A stretch of 64,000 bases of DNA from the NCBI RefSeq assembly GCF_003217235.1, contig NZ_QJTF01000004.1, forward strand, positions 164,068-228,067, in the 5' to 3' direction. The notes beneath the pieces are model-generated. The model was not told the origin of the DNA. It was given only the letters and a program-made list of their open reading frames with translations, and did no database searches. The stretch is from Paramesorhizobium leguminum (GTDB lineage Bacteria; Pseudomonadota; Alphaproteobacteria; Rhizobiales; Rhizobiaceae). Below are positions 18,168 through 27,900 of this stretch, one piece after another (positions within the stretch are counted from its first letter, which is position 1; each line of letters starts with the position of its first letter). The translations under genes were made by a program, and so were the position numbers.

Positions 18168-19034
18168 ATGACCTCCATTCCTGTCGCTTCGCGGGCAGGG
18201 TGGCAATTGAAAAGGCCGAGCATCATTCCCGGTTTCGGGCTGACGCTCGGCTTTACGCTTGCCTACCTCACGCTGATCATTCTCATCCCGCTGTCGGGCC
18301 TCGTCTGGCGCACGACATCGCTGGGCTGGTCCGGCTTCTGGGCTATCGCCACCGACTTGCGGACGCTGCGGGCGCTGGAGACAAGCTTCGGCACGTCGCT
18401 CATCGCGGCATTGATCAATGTCGTGTTCGGCGTCATCGTCGCCTGGGTGCTGGTGCGCTATCGCTTTCCCGGCCGACGGCTGGTCGATGCCATCGTCGAC
18501 CTGCCCTTCGCGCTGCCCACCGCTGTTGCCGGCATCGCGCTGACGGCGCTCTATGCGCCGAATGGCTGGATCGGCAGCCTCGTCGCGCCGCTGGGCCTGC
18601 GCATTGCCTTCACCAAGCTCGGCATCGTCGTGGCGCTGGTCTTTATCGGCCTGCCCTTTGTCGTGCGCACGGTGCAGCCGGTCATGGAAGAGATCAGCCG
18701 CGAGATCGAGGAAGCGGCGGCGACGCTTGGCGCGAGCCGTTTCCAGACGATCTGGCGGGTCTTGCTGCCGGGCCTGCAGCCGGCGATCCTCACCGGTTTC
18801 GCGCTCGCCTTCGCCCGCGCCGTCGGCGAATATGGTTCCGTCATTTTCATCGCCGGCAACACGCCCTACCAGACCGAGATCGCGCCGTTGCTGATCGTGA
18901 TACGTCTGGAGGAATATGATTATGCCGGCGCTACCGCCGTTGCCACAATCATGCTGATCATCGCTTTCGTGATGCTCTTCATCATCAACCTGATCCAGGC
19001 GTGGAGCCGCAGGAGGTATGGCTATGGCGCCTAA
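18168..19034 (+). CDS. cysT: Sulfate ABC transporter permease CysT
   Basis: A 288-residue inner-membrane permease with six predicted helices and the binding-protein-dependent transport motif EEISREIEEAAATLGASRFQ at the ATPase-coupling loop. PFALPTAVAGIALTALYAPNG and ALAFARAVGEYGSVIFIAGN are typical of CysT (CysU). It pairs with CysW to form the channel for sulfate or thiosulfate. The gene starts 45 bases after sbp and overlaps cysW. Confidence 0.94.
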   Translation: MTSIPVASRAGWQLKRPSIIPGFGLTLGFTLAYLTLIILIPLSGLVWRTTSLGWSGFWAIATDLRTLRALETSFGTSLIAALINVVFGVIVAWVLVRYRFPGRRLVDAIVDLPFALPTAVAGIALTALYAPNGWIGSLVAPLGLRIAFTKLGIVVALVFIGLPFVVRTVQPVMEEISREIEEAAATLGASRFQTIWRVLLPGLQPAILTGFALAFARAVGEYGSVIFIAGNTPYQTEIAPLLIVIRLEEYDYAGATAVATIMLIIAFVMLFIINLIQAWSRRRYGYGA

Positions 19035-19908
19035 TCCGGTAAAGGTGCGGCGGCGCTCGGCTAAGCCTCGCCATGCCAGCGCGGTGACGGAGAGCCCCGG
19101 CGCGCGTTATGCCCTGCTGGCGGTCGCGTTCGTCTTTCTCGTCCTGTTTCTCGTGCTCCCGCTCGTCTCGGTTTTCGTCGAGGCGTTCAGGAAGGGCGCT
19201 GGCGAATATATCGCCTCGCTCATCGAGCCGGACGCGGTCGCCGCCATTCGGCTGACATTGCTTGTCGCCGTCATCGCGGTGCCGCTCAATGTCGTCTTCG
19301 GCGTCGCAGCCGCGTGGGCGATCGCCAAGTTCGAGTTCAAGGGCAAGGCGTTCCTGACGACGCTGATCGACCTGCCATTTTCGATCTCGCCGGTCATTTC
19401 CGGCCTTGTCTTCGTCCTGCTTTTCAGCAGCCACAGCCTGCTAGGGCCTTGGTTCAAGAGCCACGGCATCGAGATCCTGTTCGCCGTTCCCGGCATCGTG
19501 CTGGCGACGATCTTCGTCACCTTCCCCTTCGTCGCGCGTGAACTGATCCCGCTGATGCAGGAGCAGGGCACCGGCGATGAGGAGGCGGCGCTGTCGCTGG
19601 GCGCGAACGGCTGGCAGGCCTTCCGCTATGTGACGCTGCCCAACATCAAATGGGGCTTGCTCTACGGCACGCTTCTCTGCAACGCCCGCGCCATGGGCGA
19701 GTTCGGCGCCGTGTCGGTGGTCTCCGGCCACATCCGCGGCCTGACCAACACCATGCCGCTGCATGTGGAAATTCTCTACAACGAATATAATTTCGTCGCC
19801 GCCTTCGCGGTGGCATCGCTGCTTGCCCTGCTTGCGCTCGTGACGCTGGTTTTGAAATCGCTTCTGGAGATGCGATACAGCGCTGAGTTGGCGGCCGATA
19901 ATCACTAA
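19024..19908 (+). CDS. cysW: Sulfate ABC transporter permease CysW
   Basis: A 294-residue permease paralogous to CysT, with LIDLPFSISPVISGLVFVLLF, the EAA loop DEEAALSLGANGWQAFRYVTLP, and NARAMGEFGAVSVVSGHIRG. It has a basic N-terminal extension of about 25 residues. AGGAGG at 19011-19016 is seven bases before the ATG at 19024 but only one before an ATG at 19018, so 19024 is preferred. It overlaps the end of cysT by 11 bases. Confidence 0.94.
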   Translation: MAPNPVKVRRRSAKPRHASAVTESPGARYALLAVAFVFLVLFLVLPLVSVFVEAFRKGAGEYIASLIEPDAVAAIRLTLLVAVIAVPLNVVFGVAAAWAIAKFEFKGKAFLTTLIDLPFSISPVISGLVFVLLFSSHSLLGPWFKSHGIEILFAVPGIVLATIFVTFPFVARELIPLMQEQGTGDEEAALSLGANGWQAFRYVTLPNIKWGLLYGTLLCNARAMGEFGAVSVVSGHIRGLTNTMPLHVEILYNEYNFVAAFAVASLLALLALVTLVLKSLLEMRYSAELAADNH

Positions 19909-19921
19909 GGGGACTGATTGA

Positions 19922-20977
19922 ATGGAAGTTCGCGTTGTCGATGTGCGCAAGGAGTTCGACCGGTTTCCGGCGCTACACAATGTCTCGCTCGATATCAAAT
20001 CGGGCGAGCTGATCGCTCTGCTTGGCCCTTCCGGCTCCGGCAAGACGACCCTGTTGCGCCTCATCGCCGGGCTGGAATCTCCAACGGAGGGAACGGTATT
20101 CTTCGGCGACGAGGATGCGTCGCAAAAGACCGTGCAGGAGCGCAATGTCGGCTTCGTCTTCCAGCATTATGCGCTGTTTCGGCACATGACGGTGCTCGAC
20201 AATGTCGGCTTCGGCCTCAAGGTGCGCCCGGCCTCAAGCCGCCCGGCGAAGGCGGAAATTCGCCGCCGCGCGCTGGAACTGCTCGATTTCGTCCAGTTGA
20301 ACGGGCTGGAAAAGCGCTATCCGGCGCAGCTTTCCGGGGGTCAGCGCCAGCGCGTCGCGCTCGCCCGCGCCATGGCCATCGAGCCCAAGGTACTCTTGCT
20401 AGATGAACCCTTCGGCGCGCTGGATGCGCAGGTGCGAAAAGAGTTGCGCCGCTGGCTGCGCGAAATCCACGACAAGACGGGCCATACCACGATCTTCGTC
20501 ACCCACGACCAGGACGAAGCGCTGGAACTGGCGGATCGGGTTGTTGTCATGAGTCAGGGCCGTATCGAGCAGGTCGGTACGCCCGACGAAATCTACGACC
20601 GGCCCAACTCACCCTTCGTCTATGGCTTCATCGGCGAATCGAGCTCGCTGCCCGTCGAGGTCAAGGACGGCGCGGTGTGGAGCGCTGACGGTGACACCGG
20701 TCTGTCTGCAGAAGGCACGCCGGACGGCGAGGCGACGCTCTATTTCCGCCCGCACGATGTGGAACTCTTCGACGATAACGAAAACAATTCCTGCTCGCTC
20801 GCCGGCACGGTGGTGACAAGCCGCCGCGTCGGCGGCACACGCCGGGTAGAGCTGGAAATTGGAGACAGCCGCGCGCGCGTCGAGATAGAAGTTCCCGCCG
20901 ATTATCCCGCCGCCGACAAAAGCCGCATCGCCTTCAGGCCGAAGCACTGGAAGCTGTTTCCGGGCAAGGCGGGGTAA
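19922..20977 (+). CDS. cysA: Sulfate/thiosulfate ABC transporter ATP-binding protein CysA
   Basis: A 351-residue ATPase with Walker [11 protein letters not shown]-loop FVFQHYALF, signature [14 protein letters not shown], Walker [13 protein letters not shown] and switch [11 protein letters not shown]. After about residue 235 comes a regulatory TOBE-like domain (EVKDGAVWS through [10 protein letters not shown]). AAGGGGA lies upstream of the ATG, 13 bases past cysW. It completes the four-gene sulfate importer. Confidence 0.95.
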   Translation: MEVRVVDVRKEFDRFPALHNVSLDIKSGELIALLGPSGSGKTTLLRLIAGLESPTEGTVFFGDEDASQKTVQERNVGFVFQHYALFRHMTVLDNVGFGLKVRPASSRPAKAEIRRRALELLDFVQLNGLEKRYPAQLSGGQRQRVALARAMAIEPKVLLLDEPFGALDAQVRKELRRWLREIHDKTGHTTIFVTHDQDEALELADRVVVMSQGRIEQVGTPDEIYDRPNSPFVYGFIGESSSLPVEVKDGAVWSADGDTGLSAEGTPDGEATLYFRPHDVELFDDNENNSCSLAGTVVTSRRVGGTRRVELEIGDSRARVEIEVPADYPAADKSRIAFRPKHWKLFPGKAG

Positions 20978-21391
20978 TCAACTGTTCCAGGGCGAGATGA
21001 GATCGAGGCCCGTCGTTGCGAAATCACGCAAATTGCGCGTCGCAAGACTGCCGCCATTGACACGCGCGATAGCGGCAATCATGCCGTCTGAGGTAGACAT
21101 CGGACGTCCCATGCGGGCAGCATTCCCCGCGATTTCTCCATAGACCAATGCCGCCGCTTCAGTGAGGCCGAAAATGCGACCGCTGAAGCGTTGACGCCAG
21201 TCCGACAATCTTTCCTCCAGTTGTGGGGAGCGCTGATCAGGTCTAATTCTGAAAATACCGAACGTAATTTCGGCGATTACCACCGTTGGCAAGGCCAATT
21301 CCGCGTCATGCCGGGCCAGCCATGCCATAATGGCTTCATGCGGCGCCCTTTTCATGGTTTCCGATACGATGTTGGTATCGAGAAAAATCAA
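20978..21391 (-). CDS. vapC: VapC-type PIN-domain toxin
   Basis: A 137-residue PIN-domain ribonuclease. The acidic catalytic residues are seen in MIFLDTNIVSE (Asp5), VIAEITFG (Glu), and the later STSDGMIAAIA and LATRNLRDF. The family resembles VapC/FitB toxins that cut tRNA or rRNA. Its stop directly abuts the cysA stop with no intervening base, so the two transcripts converge. The start overlaps the vapB stop by four bases. Confidence 0.92.
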   Translation of the reverse strand: MIFLDTNIVSETMKRAPHEAIMAWLARHDAELALPTVVIAEITFGIFRIRPDQRSPQLEERLSDWRQRFSGRIFGLTEAAALVYGEIAGNAARMGRPMSTSDGMIAAIARVNGGSLATRNLRDFATTGLDLISPWNS

Positions 21392-21636
21392 AGATCTATG
21401 CCATGATTGGGTTTGCGATTTTCGTTGATCAGCGCGTCGAGATCAATGTCGGTATCGATCCCCTTCGCAAGCCGCGCATAGAACTCCGCTGCAGGCTCGC
21501 GCGCGGCCTCGCGGACTTCGTAGGATTCAAGTGCCCGCTCCACGATATCGGCGATGGAACGGTTCTCCCGCTGTGCGAGTTTGCGCGCAAGCTCCCGGGC
21601 TTTCGCGCTGCGTACTGAAAGTTGTGGTTTGGCCAT
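21388..21636 (-). CDS. vapB: VapB-type antitoxin
   Basis: An 82-residue antitoxin of the Phd/RHH-like 'Rv0623' type: MAKPQLSVRSAKARELARKL then NRSIADIVERALESYEVREA for DNA binding, and a C-terminal tail DIDLDALINENRKPNHG that would neutralise VapC. It overlaps vapC by four bases (ATGA). An inverted repeat covers its ribosome site. Confidence 0.88.
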   Translation of the reverse strand: MAKPQLSVRSAKARELARKLAQRENRSIADIVERALESYEVREAAREPAAEFYARLAKGIDTDIDLDALINENRKPNHGIDL

Positions 21637-21641
21637 TGGCT

Positions 21642-21657
21642 AACTCCCTTCGGAGTT
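21642..21657 (-). promoter_or_regulatory. Inverted repeat covering the vapB ribosome-binding site
   Basis: AACTCC-CTTC-GGAGTT ends five bases before the vapB ATG and contains its AGGGAG Shine-Dalgarno. A second palindrome, TGCCATC-AA-GATGGCA, is at 21699-21714. Either could be the VapBC operator; the first could also fold in the mRNA and mask the ribosome site. Confidence 0.4.
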
Positions 21658-21908
21658 GAAGAGCTTCTTCCAGGGATGAATATAACCCTTCGCCATTTTG
21701 CCATCAAGATGGCAGGAGACGGCTGGCCGGCACGCGGTTGAATAAAACCGCCTTGCGGACGCCTTTCTTCTAACGCAAAATTAACGGGCTGAACTATTTG
21801 TGCGTTGCGGATGAATCGATTTAGCCGAACTCGGAATTCGCTGACGCATTTTGGCCAAAACTAGTCAGCAACCCGGATGGCTGGAGCACATCTCGGTCCG
21901 CAATAAAA
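21658..21908. other. Intergenic region between vapB and cgs
   Basis: Within the roughly 330 bases between vapB and cgs I see no gene. It holds the TGCCATC palindrome near vapB, an AT-richer stretch around 21770-21810 likely to contain promoters, and the GCATGACC palindromic repeat just before cgs. Confidence 0.5.
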
Positions 21909-21955
21909 GCATGACCTTATCCGAAAAGTCTGCAACTCTTCGGATAAGGTCATGC
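21909..21955. repeat. GCATGACC palindromic repeat immediately upstream of cgs
   Basis: Perfect 17-bp arms (GCATGACCTTATCCGAA and its complement) around a 13-base loop, a member of the same family as the copies at 13012, 47102 and 56567. It ends ten bases before the cgs ATG, and its right arm carries the in-frame TAA (21945) that closes the cgs frame upstream. Confidence 0.9.
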
Positions 21956-21965
21956 TGCTAGAAAA

Positions 21966-24900
21966 ATGAAACTGTCTCAATTCATAAGGCTGCAAGGGCA
22001 TATGCCGGCTTCGTATTCTGTATCGTTGTTCTTTTCCCGCAAGCTGGATGGCAAATTTCTTGCCGAATTGCCCATTCCCATCCGGGCGTCGTATAAAACG
22101 CCCGAAGATCTGGAGAAGCTCGCAGCTAGCGTTGCGCGGGGCGAGAATATCCGTTTGCCGGAATATGAGCCTTTCACCTTCGACCAGCGGCTGTCTGAAG
22201 ATGCCCGACTGATCCTGCACGTCTACCGCACCTCCGATGTTGCTTCCCGCGCGGGTGAAACGATCACCCCGGCCGCGCAATGGCTGCTCGATAATCATTA
22301 TACGGTGGACAAGAACATTCAGCAGGTGCGCCGCGATCTGCCCACGCGCTTCCTCAAGCAGTTGCCGCCTTTCCCGCCGGTCGAAAACATGCCGCGTATC
22401 TTCGCGCTGGCGTGGCTTTATGTGGCCCATACCGACAGCAATTTTTCACTGAAAACGCTGACGGCCATCGTCAATGGCTTCCAGACCGTCGAGCCCTTGC
22501 GCATCGGTGAATTGTGGGCGCTTCCTTCCGCCGTGCGCTTCGTGCTCATCGAAAACGCGCGCCGTCTGGCGCTGCGCGTCGAGCGCGCGCGCGGGATGCG
22601 CAATTTCGCCAACAAGGTGGCCGACGAGATAGCCCTTGCCCAGTCCAAGGAGCAGTTGACCCAGGTTCTGGCGCAATATGCCGACGCGGCCCGCGACAGC
22701 ACCTTCGCGACGCATCTTCTCTATCGCCTGCGCAACAGCCCGAACGATGTCGGCGCCGCCGCCGACTGGCTGGAAGAAGAGCTTGAGAAACACGGCAGCG
22801 ATGCCGAGGATGCCATCATACAGGAACACGCCCGCCAGTCCACCGGTGGCGTGTCGATGGGCAACGTCATCCGCAGCCTGAAGGCGATCGATGACGTCGA
22901 CTGGACTTCATGGTTCGAGACTGTCAACGAGGTCGATGCCATCCTTCGCAAGAACAGCGATTTCGAGAAGCTCGATTTCCGTTCGCGCAATGCCTATCGC
23001 GTGACGGTCGAGAAGATGGCGCGCCATTCGCCGAAAAGCGAAATCGAGATCACATGGGCTGCATTGAAGCTTGCTGAAGATGGCAACCGCGCCGAAACCG
23101 CCGGCCATGAGGAAGCCAAGGGGACCGGCGCTGTCGCCTATTATCTGGCGGGCGACGGCAGGCTGGAGCTGGAGCGCGTATGCGAATACGAGCCGCCTTT
23201 GTCGTTGCGCCTTTTGCGTTCCTACCGGGGCCTCGGCCTCTGGGGCTTGGCGGCGCCGATCACGCTTTTCACACTCATCACGCTGGCGCTTGTGCATTAT
23301 TGCCTCGGCGCCTTCGGCCTGTCCGCGAGCGCAGCCTTCGCTTTCACGCTTCTCGCCGTCTTCCCGGCGGTGGATGGCGCCTATGCGCTGTTCAACTCGC
23401 TGGTGCCATTGTTCGTCCAGCCGACCCGGCTTATCGGTTATGAGTTCAAGGAGGGGCTTCCGGCGGAAGCGCGCACGCTGGTCGCGGTGCCGACTCTCAT
23501 CACCTCGCGCGATTCCGTTGACGAGCAGATCCGCAATCTCGAGGTCCATTACCTCACCAACCCGCGCGGCGAGATTTATTTCGCGCTGGTCAGCGATTGG
23601 GTCGATTCGAAATCCGAAATAACGGCAGCGGACATGGAGGTGCTCGAATATGCGCGCGCCGAAATAGACAAGCTGAACTATCATTATACGGGCGAGGGGC
23701 AGCCGCGCTTCTTTGTCCTGCATCGCCGCCGTCTCTACAACCCCGGCCAGGGCTGCTGGATGGGCTGGGAGCGCAAGCGCGGCAAGCTGCACGAGCTGAA
23801 CCTGCTGCTGCGCGGCGATCAGGATACGAGCTTCTTCCCCGCCGATCCGCGCCTGCCCATGGACGTCAAGTTCGTCATGACGCTCGATGCCGATACGCGA
23901 CTGACGCCGGAGGCGGTCACCCATCTCGCCGGCAAGCTCAGCCACCCGCTCAATCGCCCCGTCTTCGATGAAAAGACCGGCGACGTCGTACGCGGCTACG
24001 GCATTTTGCAGCCGCGCGTCACGCCGTCGCTCACCACGGGCGACGATGCCTCGTTCCTGCAGCGCGTCTTCTCGGTCAATCGCGGCATCGACCCTTATGT
24101 CTTCGCCGTTTCCGACGTTTATCAGGATCTCCTGGGCGAGGGCACCTTCACAGGCAAGGGCCTTTACGAGATCGACACCTTCGAAAAGGCGCTGGCTGGG
24201 CGCATCGAGGAAAATGCCGTCCTCAGCCACGATCTTCTTGAAGGCGGCTATGCGCGCAGCGCGCTGGTCAGCGATGTCGAAGTCGTCGAGGATTATCCGA
24301 CGGGCTACAATGTCGATATCTCGCGCCACCATCGCTGGGCGCGCGGCGACTGGCAGCTTCTGCCTTATCTTTTCTCGACCGATCGCGGCGTCAATTCGGT
24401 CACCCGCTGGAAGATGGCCGACAATCTGCGCCGTTCGCTCAACCCCATCTTCTGGGTCATCGCGTCCGTCGCCGGCTGGTCTTTCCTGCCGCTTGGTGCG
24501 GCTGCTTTGTGGCAGTTCTTCCTGCTGGCGAGCATGTTCGTCGCGCCGACCTTCGGTTTGCTGAGAAACCTGCTGCCGCCCGGCATGGACTATTCGTTCA
24601 AGGGACACCTCCAGTCGCTTCTGACCGAGGTAATGCTCGGCGCGGCGGATGTAACACTGCGTACCACCTTTATCGCTAATTCAGCATACCTGATGGCCGA
24701 TGCCATCGTGCGCACCATCTATCGTCTCACCATATCGCATCGCAATCTGCTGGAATGGCGAACGGCGGCTCAGGCGAAATCCTCGCCTGATACACTCGCC
24801 TATTATACGCGGCTGATGTGGCCGGCGATGGCCATTGCAATTGTCGCATTCCTCATCCCGCTCTCGGTATTGAGCAAGGCGATCCTGGTCGCGGTGCCCT

Positions 24901-27900
24901 TCGCCGCCGCATGGTTCTTCTCCCCCCTCATCGCCTGGCTCGTCAGCCGCTCGGCCAAGCCGCAGGACATGCTGGAGGTCCGCTCCGCCGACAAGGCCGA
25001 TTTGCGCCGCTACGCCCGCCGCACCTGGCGCTTTTTCGAGACGTTCACGACGCAGGAGCACAATCATCTTCCGCCGGACAATTTCCAGGAAGATCCGTTC
25101 CCGGTCGTGGCGCCACGCACCTCGCCGACCAATATCGGCGTCTATCTTCTCTCCGTCGTCGCCGCACGGGATTTCGGCTGGATCGGCTTTGCCGACGCGC
25201 TGAGCCGCATCGATGGGACGCTCGTCACCGTCGAAAAAATGGAGAAATATCGCGGCCACCTCTATAATTGGTATGATACGACCAGCTTGAAGCCGCTGAT
25301 GCCGCTTTATGTTTCCGCTGTCGATAGCGGCAATCTCGCGGGCCATCTGGTCACGCTTTCCTCCGCCTTGGAGGAATGGGCCGAGGCGCCGTCCGTCTAT
25401 CTCCAGAGCGATCTCGACGGCATTCTCGACGTCAACGACATTCTGGAAGAGACGATCGGGGAAATCCCCGACGACCGGCGCGTCCTGCGTCCACTGCGCC
25501 GCCGCCTGGATGAGCGCATATCCAATTTCCGCCGTGCCGTTCGCTCGGTGAAGGAGGAGCCGGAAACCGCCTCCTTCCGCACGATCAACCTTGCCCTCTT
25601 CGCCAATGACATCGTCAAGTTGACGGACGAGTTGAACAGCGAGATCGGCACGCCGGAAAGCCTCGCCGCCAGCCAATGGGCGCGTATCCTCGTCGATACC
25701 TGCAAGGCGCATACGGATGACGCCATCGGCGAGCATGACACCGACATGCTGCGCGACCGGCTGCGCGGGCTTGCCACGCGCGCAAGGCAGCTCGCTTTCG
25801 ACATGCAGTTTGATTTCCTCGAACGCAAGGAGCGTCGCCTGCTCTCGATCGGCTACCGTGTGCAGGAAAACGAGCTGGATGCGAGCTGCTACGATCTGCT
25901 CGCTTCGGAGGCGCGGCTGGCCAGCCTCTTCGCCATCGCCAAGGGCGACATTCCGGTCGACCATTGGTTCCGCCTCGGACGCCTGCTCGTTCCCGTCGGC
26001 TGGAAGGGGGCGCTGCTCTCCTGGTCCGGCTCGATGTTCGAATATCTGATGCCGCCGCTGGTGATGCTCGAGCCGCTGGGCTCGCTGCTCGACCAGACCA
26101 ACAGGCTCGTGGTCAAGCGCCAGATCGAATATGCGACGTCGCGCGGCTTGCCCTGGGGCATTTCGGAAGCCGCCTACAATGCGCGCGATCCGGAGATGAA
26201 TTATCAATACACCAACTTCGGCGTGCCGACGCTGGGCTTGAAGCGCGGCCTTTCCCGCAATGCGGTGATCGCACCTTATGCGAGCCTGCTCGCCGCGCAG
26301 TACCAACCGGCGGAAGCGGTGGCCAATCTGAAGCGCTTGAAGGCGCTGGGCGCGCTCGGTCCCTATGGCTTCCACGATTCGGTGGATTTCACCCCGTCGC
26401 GCGTCCGCGAAGGAGAGAAATGCGCCATCGTTCGCAATTACTATGCGCACCATAGCGGCATGTCGATCATCGCCGTTGACAACATCATTTTCGATGGCCG
26501 CATGCGCGAGCGTTTCCATAGCGATCCGGTGATCGAGGCAGCGGAGTTGCTGCTGCAGGAAAAGGCGCCGCGCGAGATCCCGATGGTTCATGCCAAGACG
26601 GAGAACCCGATGCGCGTCGATGATGGCGGTTTCGACGATGCGCCGATGCGCATCATCGACAATCCGCTGAAGGCGCCCCGCTCCACGCAGCTCATGTCGA
26701 ATGGCCAATACGCCGTGATGCTTACCGCCAATGGTTCCGGCTACAGCCGCTGGAACAATCTGGCGATCACCCGCTTCAAACCGGACGCCGCCGAGGACAT
26801 GCAGGGCACATTCCTGTTCCTGCGCGATGTGGAAACCGGCAATTGGTGGTCCGCTACCGGCGAGCCGACCCGCGGCATCGAGGAAGAGGCGAAGACGGTA
26901 TTCACCGACGACAAGGCGGAATTCTTCAAGACATCAGGCGATATCAAGACGGTGGTCGAATGCATCGTCGCCTCCGAATCGAATGGCGAAGGCCGCCGCA
27001 TCGACATCATCAACACCAGCGGGCGCGATCGCGTCATCGAGGTGACATCCTATGCCGAGTTGGTGCTTGCTCCCGATGAATCGGACAGCGCCCACCCGGC
27101 ATTCTCCAAGCTGTTCGTGGAGACGGAAATCTCAGCCAACGGCACGACGGTCTACGCCACGAGGCGCAAGCGCGCGCCGTCCGATCCCGATATCCATGTC
27201 GCGCATTTCGTCGCCGATCTCTCCGGCGCCGCGCGTGAGGCAGAGGCCGAGACGGACCGGCGCGTGTTCATTGGCCGCGGCCGCACCCTGCGCAATCCGG
27301 CTGCATTCGATCCAAAGGCGCAACTGCTGGGCAGCCAGGGCTGCGTGCTCGACGCTGTCGCCTCCGTGCGCTGCCGCGTCCGCGTTCCCGCGCGCAAGAA
27401 GGTGAGCCTGGTCTTCTGGACGCTTGCCGGCGATTCGCGCGCAAGCGTGGAGGAAGCCGCAGCGCGTTATCGTCATCCCGAGTGTTTCGCGCGCGAGTTT
27501 TCCTTGTCATGGACCCGCTCGCAGGTTCGCCTCCACCATATCGGCATCGGCCCGTCGCAGGCGGCGGAGTACCAGAAGGTGGCGACTTATCTCCTCTATC
27601 CTGACCGCGCGCTGCGTCAGTCGCCGGAGGCGATCGCCAGCGGGCTGGGCAAGCAATCGGAACTCTGGCCGCTCTCGATATCGGGCGATTTCCCGATCTT
27701 TGCCTTGCGGATGGACGACGAGGCCGCGCTCGACGTGCTGCGCGATGTGTTGAAGGCACAGGAATATTGGCGCGCCAAGGGGCTTGTGGTGGATATCGTC
27801 GCCATCAACGAGCGCGCCTTCTCCTATGCGCAGGATTTCCATCGCGGCATCGAATGGGTATGCGATAATTATCGTGCCCGCGGCGCCTGGGCCGGTCCGC

